Assembly (NCBI GenBank): GCA_963695705.1
Contig: CAVOHB010000009.1
Span: forward strand, 744,001-808,000
Direction of reading: 5' to 3'
Length of the DNA stretch: 64,000 nucleotides
From: JBKPNJ01 sp963695705
Lineage (GTDB): Bacteria; Actinomycetota; Actinomycetes; Propionibacteriales; Nocardioidaceae
A program made the position numbers and the translations under genes. Below the pieces are notes generated by a model, which was not told the origin of the DNA, ran no database searches, and was given only the letters and a program-made list of their open reading frames with translations. Each line of letters opens with the position of its first letter. Positions within the stretch are counted from its first letter, which is position 1. Below are positions 25,722 to 34,797 of the stretch, piece after piece.

Positions 25722-26312
25722 ATGATGTCGAGGTTGCCGGCCGGCGGAACCCCGCGGCCGATAGTGCGGTGGGGCGAGCCGGTGATGCACCGCCGGTGCC
25801 GGGAGGTGCGGGACTTCGACGCGGCCCTGGGCACGCTCGTCGCCGACATGGTCGCAACCATGCACGCGGCCGAGGGTGTCGGGCTGGCGGCCAACCAGGT
25901 GGGAGTGGACGTGGCGGTCTTCGTCTTCGCCTGCCCCGATGACGACGGAGTCGTGCGGGAGGGCGTCGTCTGCAACCCCCGGCTGGAGCTCCCCGAGGGC
26001 CGTGACCGCCGGCTCGAGGAGGGCGAGGAGGGGTGCCTGTCGCTGCCCGGCGCTTTCATACAGATGGCCCGGCCCAACCGCGCCAGCGTGACCGGCTTCG
26101 ACGAGAGCGGCCGCCCCGTGAGCTTCCACGGGTCCGGGCTGCTGGCCAGATGCCTGCAGCACGAGTCGGACCATCTGGGTGGCACGGTGTTCGCCGACCG
26201 GCTCGGACGCCGGGCCCGGCGAAGGCTGCTGGCCCAGGCGGAGAGCACGGCCCAGTACTTTCCGGCCGGGTGGCCGAGGGTCGCCATGACCGACGGCCGG
26301 CCCGACGGCTAG
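25722..26312 (+). CDS. def: Peptide deformylase
   Basis: A 196-aa enzyme that removes the formyl group from nascent N-terminal methionine. All three motifs are intact: GVGLAANQVG at 52-61, EGCLSLPG at 103-110 with the metal-binding cysteine, and QHESDHL at 146-152 with the HExxH-type histidines H147 and H151 and E148. ATG codons at 25722 and 25725 are both possible; the AAGGGG just upstream favours the second by spacing. It is monocistronic; methionyl-tRNA formyltransferase is not nearby. Confidence 0.93.
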   Translation: MMSRLPAGGTPRPIVRWGEPVMHRRCREVRDFDAALGTLVADMVATMHAAEGVGLAANQVGVDVAVFVFACPDDDGVVREGVVCNPRLELPEGRDRRLEEGEEGCLSLPGAFIQMARPNRASVTGFDESGRPVSFHGSGLLARCLQHESDHLGGTVFADRLGRRARRRLLAQAESTAQYFPAGWPRVAMTDGRPDG

Positions 26313-26349
26313 CCGGATCCCCCCGGCCTTCGTCGTGCATTCTGCGGGT

Positions 26350-26444
26350 CCCGACCCTCTGTCTAGTGCCCGACCCTCTGTCTAGTGCCCGACCCTCTGT
26401 CTAGTGCCCGACCCTCTGTCTAGTGCCCGACCCTCTGTCTAGTG
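26350..26444. repeat. Five perfect 19-bp tandem repeats
   Basis: The unit CCCGACCCTCTGTCTAGTG is repeated five times without change (26350-26368, 26369-26387, 26388-26406, 26407-26425, 26426-26444). It lies 38 bp after the deformylase stop and 42 bp before the 3' end of the convergent diguanylate cyclase. Perfect copies suggest recent slippage expansion or active maintenance. There are no spacers, so it is not a CRISPR array. Confidence 0.95.
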
Positions 26445-26486
26445 ATAGCCCTCCATGTGTATGACGTAAGCGGAGAGCGGGACCGG

Positions 26487-27953
26487 CTAGGCCGTGTCGA
26501 CGGCGTACCGGCTGAACGTCGCCTGCTCCTTCACGCGGTACATCGCCGCGTCGGCTCGCCTGAGTACCTCGAGCGGCTCGACCGCACCCGTGACCAGCAC
26601 CAGACCGATGCTCGCCTCCACCTGCGCCGAGACGTCGCCGACGTGGATGCGCTCGCCCAGCAGCCGGGCGATCCGAACGGCCATCTGCTCCGCCTCGCTC
26701 AGTGACACCGGGTAGGTGACGACGACGAACTCGTCGCCGCCGATGCGACCAACCGTGTCGGTCGTTCGTACCGCGGCCTGCACGCGCCTGGCCACCATCG
26801 CGAGCACCTCGTCACCGACGAGATGGCCGTGCAGGTCGTTGACCTCCTTGAAGTGGTCGAGGTCCACGAAGAGCACAGCACCCGTACGCCCCGAGCGCCG
26901 CGCCTGGGACACGACCTCGTCGATTCGGCGCCGCAGCAGCGTCCGGTTGGCCAGGCCGGTCAGCGGATCATGGCTGGCCAGATGCGTGAGTGCCCGCTCG
27001 GCCTCCTTGGCGTCGGTGACGTCCACGATCTGCGCCAGCGCGTCACCGAACCCGTCGGATTCCTCAGACAGCAGAGCGCCGTGCAGCAGCCCCCAGAACA
27101 CCGAACCGTCGGAGCGGACGTACCGCTTCTCGGTCTGCACCAAACCCTTGCTCAGCAGTCGGTCGATGTCCTCCTGGCAGCCGGGCCGGTCGTCGGGGTG
27201 TACGAGCTCCAGCATTGAGCGCTGGTTCAGCTCCGCGGTCGACAGCCGGAACATGCTCGCCAGTGACTCGTTGCCGTCGACGATCTGTGCAGAGCCAGGG
27301 GCGACCCGGAGCAATGACATCCCGATCGGCGCTCCGTCGAACGCCAGCCGGAACCTCTTCTCGCTCGCGTGCAGACGTTCATGCTCCAGGCGCAGGCTGG
27401 CGGTGAGTCGCTGCTTGTCGATCGCCATACCGGCCTGCACGGTGAACATCTCCAGGAGCGTGCACTGGAACTCGTCCGGCCACAGCGAGTGAGGACGCCC
27501 GTCAACGGTCACGATGCCGACCAGTTCCCCGTCGGCCGTCTTCATCGGGGCCAGGAGCATCCCCAGCGCACCCCACACGCCCGGCTTGCCGAGCAGCCCG
27601 GCATCGTCTCCGGGCTCGATGTAGCGCAGTCCGGGTGCCATGTCGCGCGGGTCGATCACCAGGGAGAGCCCGTGCCAGTTCTGCCCTGCCTGCATCAGCT
27701 GGTGCCATCGGGATACTGGGTTCCGCTGACCCAGCAGCGCCGAATACCCATCGGGGCCTACCACTGCGACGGCCTCCAGGTCGTCGCCGTCGACGATGTT
27801 GACACAGGCGGAGTTGAAGCCGAGTACGTCGACCAGCGCACGAGCCACGTCCATGAGGGACTCGGTGAGCTCCTGGCCCTGATGGATTCGAGATAGCACC
27901 GCGTGGATGTTGCGAATCGCGCCCGCGTCGAGCCGGGGTGCCTGCTCGCTCAC
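26487..27953 (-). CDS. GAF-PAS-GGDEF diguanylate cyclase
   Basis: A 488-aa signalling protein that would make cyclic di-GMP from two GTP. Order: GAF domain (about 25-185), PAS domain (about 205-320) and GGDEF domain (about 330-488). The active-site loop GGDEF is intact at 405-409. An inhibitory RxxD site (RTTD, 396-399) sits exactly five residues before it, so product inhibition is likely. No EAL domain or membrane segment is present, so it is a cytoplasmic sensor of an unknown small molecule. The GTG at 27953 is chosen; the frame is open to 28025 without a good start. Confidence 0.9.
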   Translation of the reverse strand: MSEQAPRLDAGAIRNIHAVLSRIHQGQELTESLMDVARALVDVLGFNSACVNIVDGDDLEAVAVVGPDGYSALLGQRNPVSRWHQLMQAGQNWHGLSLVIDPRDMAPGLRYIEPGDDAGLLGKPGVWGALGMLLAPMKTADGELVGIVTVDGRPHSLWPDEFQCTLLEMFTVQAGMAIDKQRLTASLRLEHERLHASEKRFRLAFDGAPIGMSLLRVAPGSAQIVDGNESLASMFRLSTAELNQRSMLELVHPDDRPGCQEDIDRLLSKGLVQTEKRYVRSDGSVFWGLLHGALLSEESDGFGDALAQIVDVTDAKEAERALTHLASHDPLTGLANRTLLRRRIDEVVSQARRSGRTGAVLFVDLDHFKEVNDLHGHLVGDEVLAMVARRVQAAVRTTDTVGRIGGDEFVVVTYPVSLSEAEQMAVRIARLLGERIHVGDVSAQVEASIGLVLVTGAVEPLEVLRRADAAMYRVKEQATFSRYAVDTA

Positions 27954-28036
27954 TCCGGGGTACCCCCGATCGCAGGGTCGATGAGGCGCCAAGACTACGC
28001 GGGGTCGAAAATTGGTGCACTCCAAACTACAGAATG

Positions 28037-28840
28037 TCAGGAATTCACGAGGAGGTATGCGGCAATTGCCGCGCAGGCGCCCACGTTGAGCGAGTCGACC
28101 CCATGGGCCATTTCGATCGTGACCCGGCAGTCGGCGCTGGCGAGCCAGCGCTGCGAGAGACCGGAGCCCTCAGATCCCAGCACGAGAGCCACCCGTTCTC
28201 CGCCGGCCAGCGCCTGCTCGATCGGCGTCGCGTCGGGCGCCGGCGTGAGGGCGAGAACCCGGAACCCATGGCTCCGGATCTGGTCGAGCGCGCCGTACCA
28301 GTCCGCGGTGCGCGTGTAGGGCAGCCCGAACACCGCACCCATCGAGACCTTCACCGATCGTCGGTACAACGGATCGGCGCACCGGGGCGACAGCACGATG
28401 GCGTCGACCCCGAGAGCAGCCGCGGAACGGAAGATCGCACCGAGGTTGGTGCTGTCAACGACGTCCTCGACGACGATGACGCGCCGTGCGGTGGCCAGGA
28501 CCTCGGTCAGCTCCGGCAGGGCCCGGCGGGCGAACGATGCCAGGGCTCCGCGGTGCACATGGAAGCCGGTCACCTGCTCGACCAGTTCGTCACTGACGAC
28601 GAAACACGGTGCCGCGGTGGCGGACAGGACGTCGGCCAGCCCCGCCGTCCATTTCCTGGTCATCAACAGCGACCGGATCTCGTACCCTGCGTCGACCGCC
28701 CTGCGCACCACCTTGTCGCCCTCGGCGATGAACAAGCCGTGCTCGGCTTCCAGGCTCCTGCGCAACGTCACGTCGCGCAGCCCGCCGTAGTCGGCCAGCC
28801 GCGGGTCGGTCGGGTCTGTGAGGGTGATGAACTCGGCCAC
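28037..28840 (-). CDS. TrmH-family (SpoU) RNA 2'-O-methyltransferase
   Basis: A 267-aa knotted methyltransferase. An N-terminal substrate-binding domain (about 1-105, 'GLFIAEGDKVVRRAVDAGY') precedes the SpoU domain with its three motifs: 'EDVVDSTNLGAIFRSAAALG', 'VALVLGSEGSGLS' and 'VDSLNVGACAAIAAYLL'. It methylates ribose in tRNA or rRNA using S-adenosylmethionine; the exact nucleotide is not predictable. It starts 5 bp after cysG on the same strand, so the two are probably co-transcribed. Confidence 0.9.
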   Translation of the reverse strand: MAEFITLTDPTDPRLADYGGLRDVTLRRSLEAEHGLFIAEGDKVVRRAVDAGYEIRSLLMTRKWTAGLADVLSATAAPCFVVSDELVEQVTGFHVHRGALASFARRALPELTEVLATARRVIVVEDVVDSTNLGAIFRSAAALGVDAIVLSPRCADPLYRRSVKVSMGAVFGLPYTRTADWYGALDQIRSHGFRVLALTPAPDATPIEQALAGGERVALVLGSEGSGLSQRWLASADCRVTIEMAHGVDSLNVGACAAIAAYLLVNS

Positions 28841-28845
28841 GCGCC

Positions 28846-30129
28846 TCAGCGTTCCACGGCGCTGAGCGAACCGGCGACCTCAACGACCGGGCCGACGACG
28901 ACGATGGCGGGTGGCCGGATCGCCTGTGCCGCCATCCGGTCGGCGACGGTCGACAATGTCGCGCTCAGCAGGCGCTGCCCGGGCATGGAGCCGTCGGAGA
29001 CGACCGCGACGGCCGTCGATCCAGCCCGTCCCTGGGTGATGAGCTCCGCCGCGATCGCCTCGAGGTTGTCAACCGCCATCATCAGCACGAGCGTGCCGCG
29101 CAACCGGGCCAGCTCGGGCCATCGAACCAAGGAGTCGGCATGCCCCGGTGGCAGATGCCCTGATACGACGGTGAACTCGTGCGCCACTCCACGATGGGTC
29201 ACGGGTACGCCGACGAGCGCCGGCACCGCGATCGCGCTGGTCACGCCCGGGATCACCGTGCACGGGACACCGGCCTCGGCGCAGGCCAGCACCTCCTCGT
29301 ACCCGCGACCGAACACGAACGGGTCGCCGCCCTTGAACCGCACCACGCGCAGCCCCGCCCGGGCCCTCTCCACCAGGACGGCGTTGATGTCGGCCTGGCT
29401 CCGGGAACGACCTCGCGGCAGCTTGCCCGCGTCGATCACCTCGACGTGCGCGGGGAGCTCGTCGAGCAGCTCCCGTGGCGCGAGGTGGTCGGCGAGGACC
29501 ACGTCGGCCTCGGCCAGCGCCCGACGTCCGGCGATCGTGATCAGGTCGGGGTCCCCCGGTCCGCCGCCGACCAGCACCACACCGGCACTCTTGGTGCGGT
29601 ATGGCGGCGCGGCGATGTCCCCCTCGCGGAGCCCGCTCACCACCGCGTCGCGCACCGCGGCCGACCGTCGCGGGTCGCGGTTGGCCAGCACCGCGATCGT
29701 CAGGTTGTCATGCCGCCCGGTGGCCGGAGTCCACGCGGTCGCCGCGTCCGCGTCGTCGGCTCGCACGCAGAAGATGTGGTGGCGTTCGGCCGAGACCGAC
29801 ACGGCGGCGTTGACGTCACGCTCGTCGGTCGCCGCGATGACGTACCACGCACCGTCGAGGTCGTCGGCCACGAAGCCGCGCTGGACCCACGAGACCTCTC
29901 CCGAACGCACCATCCCCTCGACCGACGGCGTCACCCGTGGCGAGACCACCACCACCTCGGCACCGGCAGCCAGCAGACCCGGGATCCGTCGCTGGGCAAC
30001 ATGTCCGCCGCCGACGACGACGACCTTGCGCCCGGTCAGGATGAGGCCCGCTGGGTAGGGCGGAACGCGGGTCTCGTCGTTCACCTGCGGCTGCTCCCGG
30101 TCGATGCGGACCTCATGTCGGGTATCCAT
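28846..30129 (-). CDS. cysG: Siroheme synthase CysG (Met8-like plus SUMT domains)
   Basis: A 427-aa fusion. The N-terminal dehydrogenase/ferrochelatase domain (about 25-180) has the NAD motif '[15 protein letters not shown]' and '[14 protein letters not shown]'. The C-terminal uroporphyrinogen-III C-methyltransferase (about 185-420) has '[16 protein letters not shown]', '[16 protein letters not shown]' and '[20 protein letters not shown]'. Together they convert uroporphyrinogen III to siroheme, the cofactor of sulfite and nitrite reductases. ATG 30129 is used; a GTG about 15 codons inside is an alternative. It is divergent from the PEBP gene. No sulfite/nitrite reductase lies in the window. 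Confidence 0.92.
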   Translation of the reverse strand: MDTRHEVRIDREQPQVNDETRVPPYPAGLILTGRKVVVVGGGHVAQRRIPGLLAAGAEVVVVSPRVTPSVEGMVRSGEVSWVQRGFVADDLDGAWYVIAATDERDVNAAVSVSAERHHIFCVRADDADAATAWTPATGRHDNLTIAVLANRDPRRSAAVRDAVVSGLREGDIAAPPYRTKSAGVVLVGGGPGDPDLITIAGRRALAEADVVLADHLAPRELLDELPAHVEVIDAGKLPRGRSRSQADINAVLVERARAGLRVVRFKGGDPFVFGRGYEEVLACAEAGVPCTVIPGVTSAIAVPALVGVPVTHRGVAHEFTVVSGHLPPGHADSLVRWPELARLRGTLVLMMAVDNLEAIAAELITQGRAGSTAVAVVSDGSMPGQRLLSATLSTVADRMAAQAIRPPAIVVVGPVVEVAGSLSAVER

Positions 30130-30246
30130 GGTGTCAGGGCCGCCCGGAGGTTCCCCCACGGAGTGGACGGGCGGCTGCGGTCCCGAGGTCCATTGTGTAC
30201 GGTCGCTGTTGCTGCATGGACTTTGTGGATCTCTGTGGAGGTAGGC

Positions 30247-30771
30247 ATGAGCCTCGAGCGTCCCGTCACTCCCGACCCTTACTCGCTGTTGCCGGAGCTG
30301 CCGTCGTTCACACTTCGGAGCACGGATGTGGACCATGGCGAACCCCTCGACGACGCGCACGTGGCCGACAAGGGCAACACGTCGCCACACCTGTCCTGGG
30401 AGGGTGCTCCCGAAGGCACCAAGAGCTACGTAGTGACGTGCTTCGACCCCGATGCGCCGACCCCGTCGGGGTTCTGGCACTGGGTGGTCGTCGACCTTCC
30501 CGGCGATGTCACCGAGCTCCCTGCGGGCGCCGGTTCCGGCGGCGAGCTACCGGGCAACGCCTTCCACGTGCGCAACGACGCAGGCGAGCACGGGTTCAGC
30601 GGCGCTGCTCCCCCCGAAGGCGACCAGGTGCACCGCTACATCTTCGCCGTCCACGCGGTCGGAGAGGACACGCTGGGTGTCGATGAGAACGCGTCGCCAG
30701 CCGTGGTCTCGTTCAACCTTGCCTTCAAGGCCGTTGGCCGTGCGCTGCTGATCGGGACCTACCAGTTCTGA
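30247..30771 (+). CDS. YbhB/YbcL (PEBP, Raf-kinase-inhibitor-like) protein
   Basis: A 174-aa phosphatidylethanolamine-binding-protein fold. The ligand-pocket motifs are visible: '[20 protein letters not shown]' (DPDxP) and '[10 protein letters not shown]' near residue 130. The bacterial members' ligand and role are unknown. The ATG at 30247 has GGAGGT just upstream. It is divergent from cysG and followed after 51 bp by the ABC-2 exporter genes. Confidence 0.9.
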   Translation: MSLERPVTPDPYSLLPELPSFTLRSTDVDHGEPLDDAHVADKGNTSPHLSWEGAPEGTKSYVVTCFDPDAPTPSGFWHWVVVDLPGDVTELPAGAGSGGELPGNAFHVRNDAGEHGFSGAAPPEGDQVHRYIFAVHAVGEDTLGVDENASPAVVSFNLAFKAVGRALLIGTYQF

Positions 30772-30822
30772 TCGGCCCACCCGTCGTCCTCCACATGAGC
30801 GCATGAACCGCGCCGAGGACCG

Positions 30823-31641
30823 GTGCAGGTGATCGCCCGCCTCGCGCTCTACGCGGCGGTCGCCGGCCGGTCCTTCCAGCGCTACGCAACATACCGGGCG
30901 GCGACCCTCGCCGGAGTATTCACCAACACCGTGTTCGGCGTCATCATCTGCTACACCTACATCGCGTTGTGGCAGCAGCGGCCGACCCTGGGCGGTTACG
31001 ACGTGTCGGACGCGCTGACATACGCCTGGCTCGGCCAGTCGCTGGTCGTCACGGTAGCGATCTTCGGCATGGGCTTCCAGGACGAGTTCGCCGATCGCGT
31101 CCGCAAAGGGGACATCGCCGTCGACCTCTACCGGCCGGTGAGTCTGCAGCTGTGGTGGCTGGCATCCGACCTCGGCCGCGCATCCTTCCAAGTCGCTGCC
31201 CGTGGGATCCCGCCGACCCTCATCGGGGCCGTACTGTTCGACCTGCGATTTCCAGCTGACCCGCTGGTCTGGATCTGGTTCGTCGTGTCGGTCGGCCTCG
31301 CCGTGGTGGTGTGTTTCGGCTATCGATACCTCGTCGGGCTGTCGGCGTTCTGGCTGGTGGACTCGCGTGGTCTGGAGTACCTCGTCGGCGTTGCTGCCCT
31401 CTTCCTGTCCGGCATGGTCTTGCCGCTGGTGGTGTTTCCGGACTGGCTCGGGACAATCGCCCGCGTGCTTCCGTTCTCGGCAACGATCCAGGTGCCCAAC
31501 GACATCTTTCTCGGCAAGGACACCGGGTGGGATCTCGTTGCGGCGTTGGGATTCCAGATCGCCTGGGCGACCATCCTGCTGTCCTGTGGTCACCTGATCA
31601 CGGCACAGGCGACCCGGAAGCTCGTGGTCGCAGGTGGCTAA
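30823..31641 (+). CDS. ABC-2 family transporter permease, first subunit
   Basis: A 272-aa membrane protein with six hydrophobic segments. It matches the ABC2_membrane_6 (formerly DUF990) permeases: 'FQDEFADRVRKGDIAVDLYRPVSLQLWWLA' region, 'YRYLVGLSAFWLVDSRGLEYL' and a 'GMVLPLVVFPDWL' stretch. With the next permease and ATPase it would form an exporter of unknown substrate. The GTG start at 30823 has GAGGA upstream. Its stop lies inside the next gene (8-bp overlap). Confidence 0.88.
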   Translation: MQVIARLALYAAVAGRSFQRYATYRAATLAGVFTNTVFGVIICYTYIALWQQRPTLGGYDVSDALTYAWLGQSLVVTVAIFGMGFQDEFADRVRKGDIAVDLYRPVSLQLWWLASDLGRASFQVAARGIPPTLIGAVLFDLRFPADPLVWIWFVVSVGLAVVVCFGYRYLVGLSAFWLVDSRGLEYLVGVAALFLSGMVLPLVVFPDWLGTIARVLPFSATIQVPNDIFLGKDTGWDLVAALGFQIAWATILLSCGHLITAQATRKLVVAGG

Positions 31642-32449
31642 CGTTGTTCTCGACGCGGTTCGCGGATACCGGATGCTGGCGGTGATGTGGATCCGCTCGT
31701 CGATGATCTACCGCACGTCCTTCGTCACGATGGCCTTGGGGCAGTTCTTCATCACGCTGCTCGACTTCGCCGCGATCGTGATCATGTTCGGCAACATCGA
31801 CCGGCTGGGGGGATTCAGCCTTCCGCAGGTGGCTTTCCTGTACGGCGTGTCCGGGTTCAGTCTCGGCGGGGCCGATCTGATCGTCGGCAACGTGGAGCGC
31901 CTCGGGCGGCGCATCCACGACGGGTCGCTCGACGCCATGCTGATCCGGCCACTCCCCACCTTGGTCCAGGTGTGTGCGGACGATTTCCAGCTTCGCCGAG
32001 TCGGCCGGCTGGCACAGTCCTCGGGGGTGCTGGCGTACGGGATCGCCGGATCCGACATCGACTGGACCTGGGACAAGGTCCTGCTGATGGTGGTGATGCC
32101 CGTCAGCGGCACTGTGATCTTCTGCTCCATATTCATCCTCTTCGCGTCGTACCAGTTCCTGGCCCAGGAGGCCGCCGAGATGGCGAACGCGTTCACCTAT
32201 GGGGGCAACACGCTGACGCAGTACCCGCTGACGATCTTCCCGGCCGAGGTCATCAAGGGCGTGACCTTCATCGTCCCGCTCGCCTTCGTCAACTGGTATC
32301 CGTCCTTGCGGATCCTCGACCAGGCGGACCCCCTCGAACTGCCGGAGGTCGTGCAGTTCGCCTCGCCCCTGGTCGCGCTGCTGCTCTGCCTGGTCACCGG
32401 GCTCGTGTGGCGGCTCGGCATCCGCAGCTACCGGAGCACGGGGAGCTGA
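31634..32449 (+). CDS. ABC-2 family transporter permease, second subunit
   Basis: A 271-aa permease paralogous to the preceding one, with about six hydrophobic segments. 'GSLDAMLIRPLPTLVQVCADDF' is the equivalent of the first subunit's 'GDIAVDLYRPVS' coupling region. The GTG start at 31634 overlaps the upstream gene by 8 bp, so translation is coupled. The ATPase starts 6 bp after its stop. Confidence 0.87.
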   Translation: MANVVLDAVRGYRMLAVMWIRSSMIYRTSFVTMALGQFFITLLDFAAIVIMFGNIDRLGGFSLPQVAFLYGVSGFSLGGADLIVGNVERLGRRIHDGSLDAMLIRPLPTLVQVCADDFQLRRVGRLAQSSGVLAYGIAGSDIDWTWDKVLLMVVMPVSGTVIFCSIFILFASYQFLAQEAAEMANAFTYGGNTLTQYPLTIFPAEVIKGVTFIVPLAFVNWYPSLRILDQADPLELPEVVQFASPLVALLLCLVTGLVWRLGIRSYRSTGS

Positions 32450-32455
32450 CAGGCG

Positions 32456-33427
32456 GTGCCGGACAACGTCATCGAGGTGCGTGACGTGAGTCGCACGTTC
32501 GTCGTTCGGCGCCGCCGGAAGGGGGCGTTGCCCCGGGTTCGTACCGAGGTCAGGGCCGTTTCCGGCCTCACCTTCCAGATCGCCCGGGGTGAGATGGTCG
32601 GCTACATCGGGCCCAACGGAGCGGGCAAGTCCACGACGGTCAAGATGCTCACCGGGATACTGGTACCCACGGCGGGAACGCTGCTGGTGGCGGGGGTCGA
32701 TCCGGCCGCCGACAGGGTGCGGCTGGCCCGGCGGATCGGCGTGGTGTTCGGGCAGCGCACCACGCTCTGGTGGGACCTGCCGCTGCGCGAGTCGTTCGCG
32801 CTGCTGCAGCGCATCTACCGGGTGCCGCTCGACCGCTTCCGCGAGAACCTTGCCGGCTTCACCGAGCTCCTCGACCTGCGCGACCTGCTCGATGTCCCGG
32901 TCCGCCAGTTGTCGCTGGGCCAGCGGATGCGCGGCGATATCGCCGCGGCGCTTTTGCACGACCCAGAGATCCTCTACCTGGACGAACCGACCATCGGGCT
33001 CGACATCATCAGCAAGGCCAGGCTGCGTGACTTCCTGCGCCGGATCAACGCCGAGCGCCGCGTCACCGTACTGCTCACCACTCATGACCTGACCGACATC
33101 GAGCAGTTGTGCCGCCGGGTCATGGTGATCGACCGCGGCGCGCTCGTCTACGACGGCGCCCTGGACGCACTGCAGGCCGTCGGCGGAGCGAAGCGCACGT
33201 TGGTGGTCGACCTGGCCGAGCCGGTCCCCGCGGTGCAGGTCAGCGGTGCCGAGGTGTCCCGCGTGGACGGACCGCGCCAGTGGCTGACCTTCCCGGCAGA
33301 GGCGAGTGCCGCGCCGCTGGTGGCCGAGATCGCCGCGCGATACTCGTTGGTGGACCTGTCGATCCAGGAGCCCGCGATCGAGGACGTCATCACCCAGCTG
33401 TACGCCCGGGGCGGCCCGACCGGTTGA
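32456..33427 (+). CDS. ABC-2 exporter ATP-binding protein
   Basis: A 323-aa ATPase of the group that pairs with ABC2_membrane_6 permeases. Walker A is 'GPNGAGKSTT', the Q-loop region is 'FGQRTTLWWDLPL', the signature is 'LSLGQRMRGDIAAALLH', and Walker B is 'ILYLDEPTIGLD'. The signature has LSLGQ in place of LSGGQ, which is usual for this subgroup. A GTG at 32456 is the start. Third gene of the operon; the hydrolase gene follows after 43 bp. Confidence 0.92.
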   Translation: MPDNVIEVRDVSRTFVVRRRRKGALPRVRTEVRAVSGLTFQIARGEMVGYIGPNGAGKSTTVKMLTGILVPTAGTLLVAGVDPAADRVRLARRIGVVFGQRTTLWWDLPLRESFALLQRIYRVPLDRFRENLAGFTELLDLRDLLDVPVRQLSLGQRMRGDIAAALLHDPEILYLDEPTIGLDIISKARLRDFLRRINAERRVTVLLTTHDLTDIEQLCRRVMVIDRGALVYDGALDALQAVGGAKRTLVVDLAEPVPAVQVSGAEVSRVDGPRQWLTFPAEASAAPLVAEIAARYSLVDLSIQEPAIEDVITQLYARGGPTG

Positions 33428-33470
33428 ACCGCCGGTTCCGCCCCTCCGCCCCAACGGGCACACTGCAGTC

Positions 33471-34469
33471 ATGGATGACGCGATCGTTGACGTACTCGGT
33501 GAGCCGTATCGCTCGGAGACCATCGAGTTTCCTCCTGACAGTGAGGGCGCCGTCGTCGCCACCCTGGTGAGCCGCCGCGCGCACGCGCGTACCGGACATG
33601 CGGTGCTCTACCTGCACGGCTTCTGCGACTACTTCTTCCAGACGAATCTCGCCGACTTCTACGTCGCGCGTGGGTATGACTTCTACGCTCTCGACCTCCG
33701 CAAGTACGGCCGGTCCCTTCGTGAGCACCACACGCCGAACTTCTGCACGGACCTCGCCGACTACTTTCCCGAGCTCGACGAGGCGCTGCGACTGATGAGG
33801 GAGCGTGACGGGCAGTCGCACGTGGTGGTGAACGGGCATTCGACCGGTGCGCTGATCGGCGCGATCTGGGCCGACGCGCGGCGAGCACGGGGTAGGCCGG
33901 TGGCCGAGGGCTTCGTGCTGAACAGTCCGTGGCTCGACCTGGCCGGCTCGCTGGCGATGCGCACGGTGGGCACGGCAGTGGTCAAGCGGCTCGGTCGCAT
34001 GCAGCCGTACCGGGTCATCCCGCGCACCGTCACTCCGTTGTATGTCGAGGGCATGCACCGTGACTTCCGCGGCGAGTGGGAGTTCGACCTTGCCTGGAAG
34101 CCGGCGAGCAGCTTTCCGGTCCGGGCGGGTTGGATCGCGGCGGTCCGCCGGGCGCATGCGGCGCTGCATGCCGGCATTGACGTCGGCGCTCCGGTGCTGG
34201 TGCTGCGCTCCGCGCGCAGCAGTGTCCCCCGAGAGTGGGACGACCGGATTCAGAGCACGGACACCGTCCTCGACGTACGCCATATGGCCCGGTGGGCGAA
34301 CTGCCTGGGTAGACATGTCACCACGTGCTCCATCGAGGGCGCCATGCACGATGTCACCGCGTCGCGCGAACCTGCCCGAGGGGAGGCGTTCGACCAGATC
34401 GATCGCTGGCTGCGGGCGTTCGTCGAGTCGCCCTGTGCTGCGCGACAAGTGTCGGATGGCTCGGCATAA
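33471..34469 (+). CDS. Alpha/beta hydrolase (serine aminopeptidase S33-like)
   Basis: A 332-aa alpha/beta hydrolase. The nucleophile elbow is 'NGHSTGAL' with Ser124, the oxyanion region is 'VLYLHGFCDYFF', and a conserved acid and histidine lie in 'DVRHMARW' and 'IEGAMHDVT'. It resembles monoacylglycerol-lipase/lysophospholipase-type S33 enzymes; the substrate is not known. The last residues ('ARQVSDGSA') and the stop are encoded by the first bases of the dispersed repeat at 34441, so the natural C-terminus was probably altered by that insertion. Confidence 0.85.
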   Translation: MDDAIVDVLGEPYRSETIEFPPDSEGAVVATLVSRRAHARTGHAVLYLHGFCDYFFQTNLADFYVARGYDFYALDLRKYGRSLREHHTPNFCTDLADYFPELDEALRLMRERDGQSHVVVNGHSTGALIGAIWADARRARGRPVAEGFVLNSPWLDLAGSLAMRTVGTAVVKRLGRMQPYRVIPRTVTPLYVEGMHRDFRGEWEFDLAWKPASSFPVRAGWIAAVRRAHAALHAGIDVGAPVLVLRSARSSVPREWDDRIQSTDTVLDVRHMARWANCLGRHVTTCSIEGAMHDVTASREPARGEAFDQIDRWLRAFVESPCAARQVSDGSA

Positions 34470-34787
34470 GTGATGCTCCTATTGGTGGTCAAGCGGCGGT
34501 TAGCCTTTCGCCGTAGGTGTTGGCGAGGTCGTTGCGGCGGATGCCTGGTTCGCGTCCGGAGGTTGTTGCGCAGGTATCGGTCACCGGCCCGGGCCACTGC
34601 CGGGAATTGCGCGGTTGTTGGTCACGGTTGAGCGCCGGTGACCATCTACCGCGCAAAAAGGTCGGTGCGGTCAAGACGCCGTACTCGAGCGATCGCGGCC
34701 GGAACCCGTGCCTACCGGCGTGACACGTTGTCGGATGGCGCGGCAACAACTGTCGGATCGCGTGAAACAAGTGTCGGATCGTGGGTG
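34441..34787 (+). repeat. Dispersed ~350-bp repeat, copy A
   Basis: Matches the reverse complement of 59514-59867 over its whole length with small indels. The 5' end has GCGACAAGTG, then TCCTATTGGTGGTCAAGCGG. The middle shares 'TTGCGGCGGATGCCTGGTTC' and 'GTTGTTGCGCAGGTATCG'. The 3' end carries TGTCGGAT at 34729-34736, 34751-34758 and 34772-34779 (22 and 21 bp apart), plus a fourth unit near the 5' end at 34449-34456 that copy B lacks. No frame encodes a recognisable transposase. It fills the gap between the hydrolase and the convergent TauE gene. Confidence 0.88.
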
Positions 34788-34797
34788 ACGGGAGGAG

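Noticed and set aside
26350..26444. CRISPR array
   Set aside because: The 19-bp units abut each other with no spacers, and no cas genes are present.
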